The notes under the pieces: model-generated | Told to the model about the DNA's origin: nothing | Databases searched by the model: none | What the model saw: the letters and a program-made list of their open reading frames with translations, nothing else | From: Anaerolineae bacterium | Lineage (GTDB): Bacteria; Chloroflexota; Anaerolineae; Aggregatilineales; Phototrophicaceae | NCBI GenBank assembly: GCA_020849765.1 | Contig: JADLAY010000027.1 | Location: forward strand, 1 to 64,000 | Direction of reading: 5' to 3' | DNA length: 64,000 nucleotides | Part shown: positions 1 through 9,039 of the stretch, piece by piece | Numbering within the stretch: the first letter of the stretch is position 1 | Layout: every line of letters starts with the position of its first letter | Position numbers and translations under genes: made by a program

Positions 1-229
1 CGAAGGCGGCGAAGTCCCCTTCGCTGGCGGGCGCCTGGACATCGAGCGTCCAGCCCAACTCCTCAGCGCGAGCGGTGGCGCCTTCGACCATGGCGACGTG
101 GAACGGGCTGGTCAGCGCCGGGGGCACGAACCCCACGTAATGTGGCTCATCCTGCGCCATCAGGACCTGTACCGACATCAGGAGCAACGCAAGTGCCAGA
201 ACAATGACTAACCATTTGCTTCTACGCAT
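1..229 (-). CDS. Sugar ABC transporter substrate-binding protein, N-terminal part
   Basis: Partial gene: only the first 76 codons are inside the window and the 3' end lies beyond the left edge. The ATG at 227-229 is preceded by a good ribosome binding site (AGGGAGG, 10 nt upstream). The product starts [18 protein letters not shown], a basic-plus-hydrophobic signal peptide with likely cleavage near the Ala-Gln at about residue 25. The following [21 protein letters not shown] is typical of RbsB-like periplasmic binding proteins (Peripla_BP_4). It is the last visible gene of the minus-strand operon carrying an RbsC-type permease and RbsA-type ATPase, so it should deliver the sugar to that importer. 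The sugar is not known. Confidence 0.85.
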   Translation of the reverse strand, partial: MRRSKWLVIVLALALLLMSVQVLMAQDEPHYVGFVPPALTSPFHVAMVEGATARAEELGWTLDVQAPASEGDFAAF

Positions 230-323
230 AATCAAGTGTCCTCCCTAAAGTTATGTATCTTGTTGTTCAACTTCGCTCGCACAGGCAAGCGAAGGCCAAA
301 CCAGTATTATTGGACCAGCGCGA

Positions 324-1379
324 TCACGTCGTTGCTGGTCGTCGCATCCGCAGCCATGGGATTTCACCGCGTCGCAGCACGTCTAATGCGACCGCGATCA
401 CAATGATGATGCCGAGCACAATCTCTTTCGCATTCGAGGGCACGCTCAAATACACCATGCCTGCCTCAACAATGCGGATGATGAACACGCCGATCAGTGT
501 GCCCCAGATGCCACCCTTGCCGCCTGTGAGCGCCGTGCCGCCGATGACGACCGCCGCGACTGAGGCCAGCGTCATGTTGGTGCCGTTCTGATAAGCGCCG
601 GAGACGAGGCGACCCATGACCAGGATGCCGCCCATCGCCGCCAGCAGACCGCTGATGCCGTAGATCATGATCTTCACGCGGTTGACACTGATACCGGACA
701 GCCGCGCCGAGACCTCGTTGCCGCCGATGGCGTAGGTGTAGCGCCCGAAGCGCGTGTGCCTCAACACAACCCACGAAACAAGGTATACGATCAGGGCGAT
801 GATCAGCGGCATCGGAATGCGCCAGTCACCGATCCGGAAGGTGGCCGTGATGAAGGCGAGGAAATCATCTTTTTGAATGTTGATCCCTGCGCCATTGGTC
901 ACCACCAGAGAGACGCCGAGCAAGATACTGCGGAAGCCCAGTGTGACGATCAGCGGGTTCATATTGAGTCCCGTGATCAGTAAGCCTTGTAGCAGACCGA
1001 CGCCCAGACCAGCAGCCAGCGCGATCAAGATGGCGGCGACGGCAGGGATACCTTCGGCGATTTGCCCACCGGCGACGTTGGTCCCGGCGATCAGGATGGC
1101 CGCGACGACGCCCGCAAAGGAGACCATTGCTTCGACGGAGAGGTCGATGCCGCCTGTGAGGATGACGTAGGTTTGCCCTGCGGAGACAATGCCAATGGCC
1201 GCGGCTTCCAGGCCTATCAACATCAGGCTCGTTGGGCTGCGGAAAGGCGGCGAGAGTATCCAGAGGATGGCGGCCATCACCAGCAGGACGAGCAGCGGGC
1301 CTGTATTCGCGATGAAACGGCCGATGTACTGCCCAACACCTCCCTGGCGAGCGTTTGTCACGGTCGCTGTTTGTTCCAT
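324..1379 (-). CDS. Ribose/xylose-type ABC transporter permease (RbsC family)
   Basis: 351 residues, the usual length for the BPD_transp_2 permease family of sugar ABC importers. Long hydrophobic stretches suggest eight to ten membrane helices. Family landmarks visible are [18 protein letters not shown] near residue 65 and the cytoplasmic coupling region around [12 protein letters not shown] (about residue 220), followed by [17 protein letters not shown]. It begins 4 nt after the ATPase stop and is followed by the binding protein, the standard ATPase-permease-binding protein order. It should form the homodimeric membrane channel. Substrate specificity cannot be read from the sequence; context suggests a pentose, deoxyhexose or similar sugar. 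Confidence 0.92.
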   Translation of the reverse strand: MEQTATVTNARQGGVGQYIGRFIANTGPLLVLLVMAAILWILSPPFRSPTSLMLIGLEAAAIGIVSAGQTYVILTGGIDLSVEAMVSFAGVVAAILIAGTNVAGGQIAEGIPAVAAILIALAAGLGVGLLQGLLITGLNMNPLIVTLGFRSILLGVSLVVTNGAGINIQKDDFLAFITATFRIGDWRIPMPLIIALIVYLVSWVVLRHTRFGRYTYAIGGNEVSARLSGISVNRVKIMIYGISGLLAAMGGILVMGRLVSGAYQNGTNMTLASVAAVVIGGTALTGGKGGIWGTLIGVFIIRIVEAGMVYLSVPSNAKEIVLGIIIVIAVALDVLRRGEIPWLRMRRPATT

Positions 1380-1383
1380 ATCG

Positions 1384-2919
1384 CTAACCCTGATCCCCTA
1401 CCGGAGTGAGCACCGATCGCCCGGTTCCGGTTGCATATTCCATCAATATTTCCTGGTTGGCTTCTTCTCGATTGACGAAGCCCGTTACATGTCCTTCGCG
1501 AATGACCATGATGCGGTCGCTCATGCCGAGCACTTCAGGCAGTTCCGAGCTGACCATGATGACCGCGCCGCCTTGCCTGACGAAGCGATTGATCAACCGG
1601 TAGATCTCGACCTTGGCGCCCACGTCGATACCGCGCGTCGGCTCGTCGAAGAGCAGCACAAGCGGCTGTGTCGCCATCCATTTGCTGAGGACGACCTTCT
1701 GCTGGTTGCCACCCGAAAGATTGGTGACGAGATGTTCAAGGTTGGCGACCTTGATGGCAATGCTCTCGACGTATTCGTTGGCTACCTCACGTTCACGGTT
1801 GCGGTCGATCAGCACGCCGCGGGTCAGATTCTTGAGCACGGCGAGCGTGATGTTTTCTCGGCACGATAGGCCCAGCACCAGGCCCTGCTGCTTGCGATCT
1901 TCCGGCATGAGTACAACCCCATGCTGAATCGCATCCCGTGGACTTCGTATCGTGACCTTTTTACCCTCGACGTAGACGTCGCCCTTGTCGATAGGATCTG
2001 CACCAAAGACTGCGCGCAAGAGTTCTGTGCGTCCTGCGCCGACCAGCCCGGCGATGCCGAGCACTTCGCCCGCATGTACGGAGAAGCTGATGTCGTGTAG
2101 TCGGTCGCCTTGTGTCAACCCTTCGACGCGCAGCAGCTCCCGGCCGCGCGGTGCGACATCTTTGGGAAACTGCTCATCGAGCGTGCGGCCCACCATCAGC
2201 CGGATCAAGCCGTCCATATCGAGATCGCTGGTTTCGGTCGTCGCGATGTGCAGGCCGTCGCGCAAGACTGTGATCCGGTCGCACAATCGGAAAGCTTCGT
2301 CCAGATGATGCGAGATGTAGACCACAGCGACGTTTTGCTCTTTGAGCTTGCGGATGATGGTGAACAGATCTTCGATTTCGCGCAGGCTCAGCGCCGCCGT
2401 CGGCTCATCCATGATGATTAAGTCGGAACGATGGTGCAGGGCCTTGGCGACCTCGACCATTTGCTGCTGGCCCACGCCAAGCGTGCCCACCATGACCCGT
2501 GGATCGATATCCAGATGCAGGCGCTGAAGCAGAGCTTTCGATTGCCGATGCATCTCCGCCCAATTGATCAGCGGGCCGCGCATGATCTCGCTGCCGAGAA
2601 AGATGTTCTCCATCACGGAAAGCAGCGGAATCTGATTCAGCTCCTGATGAATGGTGGTGATACCCGCCAGTTGTGCCTGTTTGGGGGTGTGAAAGGCGAC
2701 ATGTTCACCTTTAAAGAGAACTTCGCCGGCATCCGCCTGATACACACCAGCGAGAATCTTCATCAGCGTGGATTTGCCCGCGCCATTCTCGCCGACGAGT
2801 GCATGGATCTCACCGCGTCGTACTTCGAAATCGACATTTTTGAGGGCGACGACGCCGGGGAAATACTTTGTGATGCCGTGCATCTCAAGCACTACGGGAT
2901 GCTGTGTTGTCGACTGCAT
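1384..2919 (-). CDS. Sugar ABC transporter ATP-binding protein, two ABC domains (RbsA/MglA family)
   Basis: 511 residues with two fused ABC ATPase domains, as in RbsA, XylG and MglA. Domain 1 has a canonical Walker A at residues 43-51 (GENGAGKST), a signature [15 protein letters not shown] and Walker [13 protein letters not shown]. Domain 2 has the degenerate Walker [10 protein letters not shown] normal for this family, the signature LSGGNQQKV and Walker [12 protein letters not shown]. It energises the RbsC-type permease encoded 4 nt downstream. It follows the DUF4380 gene by 57 nt and shares the operon with a LacI regulator and a sugar isomerase. Confidence 0.95.
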   Translation of the reverse strand: MQSTTQHPVVLEMHGITKYFPGVVALKNVDFEVRRGEIHALVGENGAGKSTLMKILAGVYQADAGEVLFKGEHVAFHTPKQAQLAGITTIHQELNQIPLLSVMENIFLGSEIMRGPLINWAEMHRQSKALLQRLHLDIDPRVMVGTLGVGQQQMVEVAKALHHRSDLIIMDEPTAALSLREIEDLFTIIRKLKEQNVAVVYISHHLDEAFRLCDRITVLRDGLHIATTETSDLDMDGLIRLMVGRTLDEQFPKDVAPRGRELLRVEGLTQGDRLHDISFSVHAGEVLGIAGLVGAGRTELLRAVFGADPIDKGDVYVEGKKVTIRSPRDAIQHGVVLMPEDRKQQGLVLGLSCRENITLAVLKNLTRGVLIDRNREREVANEYVESIAIKVANLEHLVTNLSGGNQQKVVLSKWMATQPLVLLFDEPTRGIDVGAKVEIYRLINRFVRQGGAVIMVSSELPEVLGMSDRIMVIREGHVTGFVNREEANQEILMEYATGTGRSVLTPVGDQG

Positions 2920-2976
2920 GGCGTCCTCTTTTCGTCATGCGGGGCAGCACTTGCCCCGCATGACGATGACTACTAA

Positions 2977-3897
2977 CTATCGTTTCGCCAGTTGCTGTGC
3001 CTCGTGTACCCGTCCGATGATGTCGCGATCGATGTCAGCCTCGGAATCGGGCTTTGGAACGCCCTCGAATAGACACCAATCTTCGGTGTGCTCGATGTAG
3101 CCACCGGGTTCGATCTTCTGCATGGGGCCGAGCGTTTCCACTTCCAGCATGACCGTGTTGGTGAACGTCTCCATGTTGCAGCCCATGTCCGGATAAGTCG
3201 CCCCGGCCTGGTAGTCGAACAGCTTGACGAAAAGATGTCCATTGCGGGCGTAGGCGACCCAGCCATCCGGCACATCGGCGCCGACTTTTTGCGGTGGGGC
3301 ATCCTGCTGGCGCAGCATGACGAAATGATGTCCCCACGTCCAGCGTGGATCGCTCATGTTCGTGTACGGCCAGATCACGAGCCGGTTCCCCGGCAACAGC
3401 GCTTGTGGGTGCGAACCGCGCGGTGGCAGCGGGAACATGACGACGCCTCCCGCAGCCATCACCGAAAGCGCCCAGGGTGCGCACTCGATGGCCCATGGGC
3501 TGGTATTCTTCAGCCGGTGGACGAGGCGAACGTGTGCGCTCTCGGCATCCATATGGATGTCGATCTCTTTCGCCATGCCGGAGGGTTCGACCGGCTGGAC
3601 GACATGGACGTAGCCGTCCTTTTGCTCGACCGTGACCGGCGCATTATCCGGGAAGTAGGTGCGCGGGACGGCTTCCGGCGCGTGCCACAGACGGTGGCCG
3701 CCATAGAGTCGCCACGCATCGCCCCCGGTTTTGCCCATGGCGTCAGGGGCTTCAAAGAACTCGTTCGGCTGGCCTGCAAAACCCAGGCGGATGATGCGTG
3801 GGCCGACCTCGCCGGTGATAACGAGGTCGATGCGACCATTTCCAAGCTGGTAGCAACGTGACCAGCCTCCATAGCTGATCTGTTTGAGTTCAACCAC
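2977..3897 (-). CDS. DUF4380-like protein, galactose-mutarotase fold (putative sugar epimerase)
   Basis: 306 residues. The N-terminal segment, with GPRIIRLGFAGQ at about residues 32-43 and repeated beta-rich patterns (YGGHRLWHAPE, VHRLKNTSPWAIECAPWALS), resembles DUF4380 and aldose-1-epimerase proteins with a beta-sandwich mutarotase fold. These proteins usually interconvert anomers or otherwise handle free sugars; no catalytic residue can be assigned with certainty. The gene begins only 8 nt after the isomerase stop, so the two are probably co-translated. This supports a role in preparing the same sugar for the isomerase. Function is inferred from fold resemblance and context. Confidence 0.7.
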   Translation of the reverse strand: MVELKQISYGGWSRCYQLGNGRIDLVITGEVGPRIIRLGFAGQPNEFFEAPDAMGKTGGDAWRLYGGHRLWHAPEAVPRTYFPDNAPVTVEQKDGYVHVVQPVEPSGMAKEIDIHMDAESAHVRLVHRLKNTSPWAIECAPWALSVMAAGGVVMFPLPPRGSHPQALLPGNRLVIWPYTNMSDPRWTWGHHFVMLRQQDAPPQKVGADVPDGWVAYARNGHLFVKLFDYQAGATYPDMGCNMETFTNTVMLEVETLGPMQKIEPGGYIEHTEDWCLFEGVPKPDSEADIDRDIIGRVHEAQQLAKR

Positions 3898-3905
3898 GTC
3901 GCACC

Positions 3906-5363
3906 TCAGCGATGGTAATAGGTGGCCCAGCCGAGATACTTGTTGAACGCTTCATCGACGACATCGGCGACGCGCGACTGGTTGATGGTCACGTGATGCT
4001 CGTAGCCGTAGTTGCAGATGTAGGCCAGCAGTTCCTGGTAGCGCGGCACCTGCACGACGCCGTAACCGCCGAACGTGTCGATCGGGTCGTTCGTGAACTG
4101 ACCTTCGCCGACGTAGGCGCGGATCTTGCCGGCATAATCGTCGGTCGAGAGGCGCAGGTAGGAGAACGGCTGCGCGCTAATGCGTCCGTAGATCGTGCCG
4201 TAGGTGCTGTCTTTGCCGACCGAACCGGCGATGATCTCCTGGTAATTCATGACCGGGATTTCGTCGACGAACACGTCTTTCGGCAGGTTGGAGCAGTGGA
4301 AGACGACGCCCTTATCCGGGTCGTCGGCGTAGTTGTTGTTCCAATCGACCAGGGCGGACGGCTTGCCCGATGCCAACTGCAGGGCGAGCATCGCCAGTGC
4401 GCCGACGATGTCGGTCTCGCAAGCCGATGGGTTGAGCGTGTTGCTGCTCATGCTCATGAGCGTGCAGGGGACGACGCCGAAGTACTCTTCCATGCTCGTC
4501 CAGCACTGGATTGCAGTTGCGTCGAGTTCGCGGTCAGCCATCCAGCCATCGAGGACGACGCCGAACTTCGCCATCCGGATCAGCGACGTTTCCGGAACAC
4601 CCTGCGTCCGCACATAGCCACGGATCTCATCGATCTTGGCGGCCACCGCATCGGCATTATCGGGCATCTTTTCGATGCGCCCGTAGACCTCGCTCAGGTC
4701 GAGCGTGTCGATGCTGATACCGGCCTGTTCGAGCAGCTTTTCGCTGAAACGTACAGTCTTGAACTGCCACGGGCGCGCGCCCATCATGCCCAGGCGAGCG
4801 GTGCGCATCCCGCGCACGACGCGGCAGATGGCGGCGAACTTCTGCAAGTCCTGCATGAACGACTCACTGGTGGGGTCGACGGTGTGCAGGCTGGTCAGCG
4901 TGTATTTGATCCCGTACTGGTACAGGTTGTTGCAAGCACTCATCTTGCCGCAGAAGCTGTCGCGGCGGTTGGCGAGGTCCATCTTGGTCGCGTCATCCGG
5001 GAAGGCGTGGATGAGCACCGGCACGTTCAGATCGGCAAAGCGTATCACGTCGGCAATGGAGTATTCTTCGCCAAAGTTGGGCAGCGTCACCAGGACGCCG
5101 TCGATCTCATCACGATGCTTGCGGAACAGGTCTGCGCACAGGCGCGCTTCTGCCGTCGTCTCGATGGCACCAACGTTGGTGGCATTCTCATCTGTGATAA
5201 TGGCACGTATACCGGCTTTTTCGAGAAGTTCGAGGATGGTGCGGCGTCCGCTGAGCGCCAGGTGATCCGGGAAGAACCCTCGATTACCCACTATCACGGC
5301 CAAAGTGACCGGGCGCGTATTGATGCGGGAGGCGGGTGTCAGTTGCGGTTGAGCTAAAGCCAT
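3906..5363 (-). CDS. L-fucose/L-arabinose isomerase family protein
   Basis: 485 residues, matching the FucI/AraA superfamily in length and layout: an N-terminal Rossmann-like region (VGNRGFFPDHLA), a middle domain (VTLPNFGEEYSIADVIRFAD) and a C-terminal domain rich in Glu, Asp and His. Family members are metal-dependent aldose-ketose isomerases; which sugar is used here cannot be told. The ATG at 5361-5363 has a good ribosome binding site (AATGAGGTG). It is the first gene after the LacI gene and is controlled by the promoter and lac-like operator at 5471-5519. It leads the isomerase-DUF4380-ABC operon. Confidence 0.85.
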   Translation of the reverse strand: MALAQPQLTPASRINTRPVTLAVIVGNRGFFPDHLALSGRRTILELLEKAGIRAIITDENATNVGAIETTAEARLCADLFRKHRDEIDGVLVTLPNFGEEYSIADVIRFADLNVPVLIHAFPDDATKMDLANRRDSFCGKMSACNNLYQYGIKYTLTSLHTVDPTSESFMQDLQKFAAICRVVRGMRTARLGMMGARPWQFKTVRFSEKLLEQAGISIDTLDLSEVYGRIEKMPDNADAVAAKIDEIRGYVRTQGVPETSLIRMAKFGVVLDGWMADRELDATAIQCWTSMEEYFGVVPCTLMSMSSNTLNPSACETDIVGALAMLALQLASGKPSALVDWNNNYADDPDKGVVFHCSNLPKDVFVDEIPVMNYQEIIAGSVGKDSTYGTIYGRISAQPFSYLRLSTDDYAGKIRAYVGEGQFTNDPIDTFGGYGVVQVPRYQELLAYICNYGYEHHVTINQSRVADVVDEAFNKYLGWATYYHR

Positions 5364-5470
5364 TGTTCACCTCATTATGAAGTTAGGCCGACACGGTACT
5401 GTGCCAGCAACAGAAAATTCTACGCTATATTAACGCCGTATCACTGCGTTAGCTCGCTCCAATTCGGGGA

Positions 5471-5486
5471 TTGTGAACGCTCACAA
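5471..5486. promoter_or_regulatory. LacI-family operator
   Basis: TTGTGAACGCTCACAA is a near-perfect palindrome: 6-bp arms TTGTGA and TCACAA around ACGC. It closely matches the idealised symmetric lac operator half sites. It lies right after the -10 box of the isomerase operon promoter on the minus strand, where a bound repressor would block transcription. The adjacent LacI-family gene at 5543-6565 is the obvious candidate binder (inference). Confidence 0.85.
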
Positions 5487-5490
5487 TTAT

Positions 5491-5519
5491 ATTTAAGCGA
5501 ATAGATGGCGGCCTGTCAA
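5491..5519 (-). promoter_or_regulatory. Promoter of the isomerase/ABC sugar operon
   Basis: On the minus strand TTGACA (5519-5514) is followed after 17 nt by TTAAAT (5496-5491). A second -10-like TATAAT overlaps at 5491-5486. Transcription would start within or next to the operator at 5471-5486, giving a leader of about 120 nt before the isomerase ATG. Confidence 0.7.
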
Positions 5520-5542
5520 ACGGTTCATATAGGTTGCACAAC

Positions 5543-6565
5543 TTATGGTTTTGGCGGGGCTGTGCTTCCGCGCACGACCAATTCGGGCGTGATCACATGC
5601 TGACCTCCTCTGTCTCCCGCCCTTTGGATCAGCGCGACAAGACAATCGAGTCCTTTGCGACCCAGTTCCGAAAAATCCTGACGAATTGTGGTTAGGGGTG
5701 GCAGGAAGTAGGCCGATTCTGGGATATCGTCGAAGCCGACGACAGACACATCCTCTGGCACACGGATGCCGCGCTCGTGAAGCGCTGAAATGGCGCCCAG
5801 CGCCATCTGATCGTTGCCGACCACCAGGGCGGTAAAGCGATGCTTATCCATTAAGGCGAGCGCGGCCGCATAACCGCCCTCCGCCGTCCAATCCCCCTCG
5901 ATGCTCGCCGTCGGTGCAAGACCGGCGTCCTTCAAGGCTTGCAGCCAGCCTTGGTGACGCGCCAGCGCGCCGAACCAATAAAGCGGGCCGCTGATCTCGC
6001 AGATCTGACGGTGCCCCAGGCTGATGAGATGCTCGGTGATGATACGGCTGCCATAGTGCTGGTCGACAATGACCGAGGGGACGGTCGCGCCGGGCGCAAT
6101 GTCGATCTGGATCAGCGGGATGTCGCTGACTTCCTCGACCAGATGGGCATAACGATTGCTGGCGACCGGCGCGATCAAGAGCACGCCGTCGACCGCCCAC
6201 TGAGTCAGCCGTTCGATGGCGGCGTCGATGCCATCGCCGCTCATCGGCTCGATGTTGGAGAAGATGACGTCGTACCCGGCCTCACGGGCGTTGCGCTCGA
6301 TGTTGACGACCATTTGCGTCGGGCCATAGTAGGCCATCGTGTACGTGATCACGGCAATCGTGCGCGATTGACGGGCGGCGAGGCTGCGCGCGGCTTTGTT
6401 GGGGCGGTAGTTGAGGGCCTGAATCACCTGCAGGACACGTTCTCGCGTGTCTGGGGCGACGCTGGGATGATGGTTGATGACGCGCGAAACGGTTTGATAA
6501 GACACACCCGCTTGTTTGGCCACATCCAACATCGTCACCCGTTTGACGACAGATTTCTCGATCAT
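5543..6565 (-). CDS. LacI/GalR family transcriptional regulator
   Basis: 340 residues. The N-terminal LacI-type helix-turn-helix is clear (TMLDVAKQAGVSYQTVSRVI, residues about 11-30), followed by the hinge motif YRPNKAARSLAARQS and a periplasmic-binding-protein-like effector domain (VVGNDQMALGAISALHERGI, VSVVGFDDIPESAYF). It should bind a sugar effector and regulate the surrounding catabolic genes. A lac-like palindrome lies 57 nt beyond its stop codon, in the promoter of the downstream isomerase operon. Whether the repressor also controls the upstream GH2 gene is not visible: no second good operator was found there. Confidence 0.95.
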   Translation of the reverse strand: MIEKSVVKRVTMLDVAKQAGVSYQTVSRVINHHPSVAPDTRERVLQVIQALNYRPNKAARSLAARQSRTIAVITYTMAYYGPTQMVVNIERNAREAGYDVIFSNIEPMSGDGIDAAIERLTQWAVDGVLLIAPVASNRYAHLVEEVSDIPLIQIDIAPGATVPSVIVDQHYGSRIITEHLISLGHRQICEISGPLYWFGALARHQGWLQALKDAGLAPTASIEGDWTAEGGYAAALALMDKHRFTALVVGNDQMALGAISALHERGIRVPEDVSVVGFDDIPESAYFLPPLTTIRQDFSELGRKGLDCLVALIQRAGDRGGQHVITPELVVRGSTAPPKP

Positions 6566-6655
6566 GGGTGGTGGATTTCTATAATTTCAAAGAATGCTTC
6601 AATTGTGCAGATTCTAGTCCGTTCTGCATGCGCACACAAATGGAATTGACCTCCG

Positions 6656-8896
6656 TCATATGGAATCCTGGCCAATCGTTACCCGCGCCTGTGCGGTGAA
6701 GCCGTACGGATGAGCCGTGGCATGCACGGTGACGCCGCCCGACACATGGCGCGCTTTGAGGTAGAGCGCCGCCTGCCCGCCAACCAGCGGAAACGGATTG
6801 ACGCCAATCAAATCCGCCTCGCCTTCGACCTCAAACGTGACTACGGCATGGGCATGCGGCAGGCGCAGTCCGAACTTATCGACCACCTGGAAGGCCAGCC
6901 GCGTCATGTCAATGCCGTCAGCGCGCAGCTCGTCGTCGTCCGCCGCCAGTGTCAGGGCGCGCGGCAGCTTGTCGGTAGCCAGGGCGACCTCGGCGACAGG
7001 GTGGCCGTTGTAGTAGCCTGTGATCCTGGCATCCGGCACGCGCAGGCGCTGCGACTGCCAGAGATAGCCATCGCCGACTTTGAACGGCGGATGCGGCAAA
7101 TGCCCGAATCCTTCGCGGTCGGGTTGGATGCGGCCCAGAGAATCATCGCCGATGAAGACCTCGATCTCGTCGCAGTTGCTGAAGACGTAGAAGGCGCAGT
7201 CGGACTCCGCGCCGTAATTGTTGCGGTCGCCGAAGGCATAGAACGTGCCAGGGCGCAGGACGATGCGCTGTTTGGGGTCGATCTGGCTCTCGTAGACGTA
7301 GGCGGCGAGCTTCGGCAGGCGGAACATATCCATCACGCCGTGATAGCAGACGCGATCGCCTGCGCCGAACTCGACGTGCGTGTTGTAGTCGAAGGCGCAC
7401 CAGCCGATGGCACCGGTCACGTCATAGCGCCCGGCAGCCGCGTTCTGGATGCGCGCGTGACGCAGGGCGTGCTCGACCTGACGCTCTTCATTGTCGAACG
7501 TCTTGGTCGGGAACATGTGCCCACCGAATTCGGTCACCAGATGCGGCGTGTGCTGCGGCGCGACGATCGTGTTCGAGAAGTCGTTGAAAGTGAACACGTC
7601 TTCGAGAAAGGTGCTCTCCTGAAAGTAACGCACGCCGCCGGTCGGGCGAGTCGGATCGAGCTTGTGCGCCAGTTCGTTGGTCGCCGCGTAGAGCGCATCG
7701 TCATCCCACGACTCGTTGACGCGCACGCCCCAGATGATGATGCTGGGACGATTGCGATCGCGCTCGATCATCGCCTGCACGTCGCGCAGGACGAGTGCCT
7801 TCCAGTCGCTGTCGCCGACGAACTGCCAGCCGGGAATCTCCTCGAAGACCAGCAGCCCGATCTCGTCGCAGCGATCCAGAAAGTGAGGCGACTGCGGATA
7901 ATGCGACGTGCGCACGATGTTACAGCCCAGCTCATATTTGAGGATGTCAGCATCTTTGCGCTGCAAACGCTCCGGCGCGGCGATGCCGATGTAGGGGTAC
8001 ATCTGGTGCCGGTTCAGCCCGCGCAGCTTGAGCTTGTCGCCGTTGAGGTAGAAGCCATCCGGGCGGAACTCAGCCTCACGCAGGCCGAAGGTGATCGTCG
8101 TGCTGTCCTCGACGATGTCCTGACCGAGCGCCGCGGACAGCATGATCTCGCAGGTGATTCGCTGAGGATCGTCGAGTGACCAGCGTTTGGCCGCGGCCAC
8201 GTCGAGCGCGCAGGTGTGCTGTAGCGTCGTGTGCGCGGGGATCAGGATGCGTTCTTCGAGTGGATCGGCCAGCACCAGGTTAGCAAGCGCATCCTCGCGC
8301 GCCTCGTAATCACAGATCCAGTTGACAGCGACCTCGACCGCGGCGGCCATGTCATTGCGTATCCACAAGTCAAGCTCGGCCCTGGGCGCATCGGTCAGGA
8401 CATCGTGCGACCGCACAAAGGCATCCTGGATGTGAATCGGTTCGACGTAGCGCAGAGTCACGTCGCGGTAGATGCCGCCAAAAGTCAGGTAATCGACTAC
8501 GTAGCCGAACGGTGGGATGTCCTCGCGCTCGGTCGAATCGACGCGGACTTGGAGCACGTTTTCACCCGCGCGGAGCTGATTGGTGATCTCGATGGAAAAG
8601 GGCACGTAGCCGCCATCCTGTTCACTCAGGCGCTGCCCGTTCAGAAAAACTTCGCAGGCCGTCATCACGCCGTCGAAGTCAAGGAAGACTCGTCGCTGCC
8701 CAGCCGCTTCCGGCAGCGTGAAGCGTTTGCGATAGGTCGAGATGAAGGCGTAGTCACTGACGTCGAAGTTGTGATGTGGCAGCAGGGCGTTGCTGTGCGG
8801 GATCGTCACCGGCACGAAGCCGCTATCTGGTGCGCTGAGCGCCAGGTCACGCGCGGCGTAAAGCCAGCCCTGATTGAAGTTGATGACCGAGCGCAT
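6656..8896 (-). CDS. Glycoside hydrolase family 2 enzyme (beta-galactosidase/glucuronidase-like)
   Basis: 746 residues from the ATG at 8894-8896 (MRSVINFNQGWLYAARD), chosen because GH2 homology begins there; an in-frame start at 8986 would add 30 unrelated residues. Domain order is typical of GH2: N-terminal jelly-roll sugar-binding domain with RVFLDFDGVMTACEVFLNG, an Ig-like domain, a TIM barrel with LKLRGLNRHQMYP and NIVRTSHYPQSP, then C-terminal Ig-like domains. The acid/base Glu is in VNES (E395) and the nucleophile in VTEFGG (E456). No signal peptide is visible, so it is probably cytoplasmic and acts on imported oligosaccharides. It sits upstream of the LacI gene on the same strand. Confidence 0.9.
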   Translation of the reverse strand: MRSVINFNQGWLYAARDLALSAPDSGFVPVTIPHSNALLPHHNFDVSDYAFISTYRKRFTLPEAAGQRRVFLDFDGVMTACEVFLNGQRLSEQDGGYVPFSIEITNQLRAGENVLQVRVDSTEREDIPPFGYVVDYLTFGGIYRDVTLRYVEPIHIQDAFVRSHDVLTDAPRAELDLWIRNDMAAAVEVAVNWICDYEAREDALANLVLADPLEERILIPAHTTLQHTCALDVAAAKRWSLDDPQRITCEIMLSAALGQDIVEDSTTITFGLREAEFRPDGFYLNGDKLKLRGLNRHQMYPYIGIAAPERLQRKDADILKYELGCNIVRTSHYPQSPHFLDRCDEIGLLVFEEIPGWQFVGDSDWKALVLRDVQAMIERDRNRPSIIIWGVRVNESWDDDALYAATNELAHKLDPTRPTGGVRYFQESTFLEDVFTFNDFSNTIVAPQHTPHLVTEFGGHMFPTKTFDNEERQVEHALRHARIQNAAAGRYDVTGAIGWCAFDYNTHVEFGAGDRVCYHGVMDMFRLPKLAAYVYESQIDPKQRIVLRPGTFYAFGDRNNYGAESDCAFYVFSNCDEIEVFIGDDSLGRIQPDREGFGHLPHPPFKVGDGYLWQSQRLRVPDARITGYYNGHPVAEVALATDKLPRALTLAADDDELRADGIDMTRLAFQVVDKFGLRLPHAHAVVTFEVEGEADLIGVNPFPLVGGQAALYLKARHVSGGVTVHATAHPYGFTAQARVTIGQDSI

Positions 8897-9039
8897 AGAG
8901 ATGGCGTACCTTATCCATAGTCGAGGCCTATTTGGCGCAGACATTACCATATGGGTGCGTGTAGAGAAAGTGGGCACGTACTTCATCAGGAATGCCGGTG
9001 TGGTACGATTCCTGCTTCTTCGTCACCCTGGATACGGTC

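Noticed and set aside
3912-5357. Long plus-strand ORF of 481 codons opposite the isomerase
   Set aside because: It is antisense to a well-supported gene in all its length, has no ribosome binding site and no recognisable protein pattern; high GC creates such frames.
6710-8179. Plus-strand ORF of 489 codons opposite the GH2 gene
   Set aside because: Antisense shadow; the GH2 catalytic motifs are on the minus strand.
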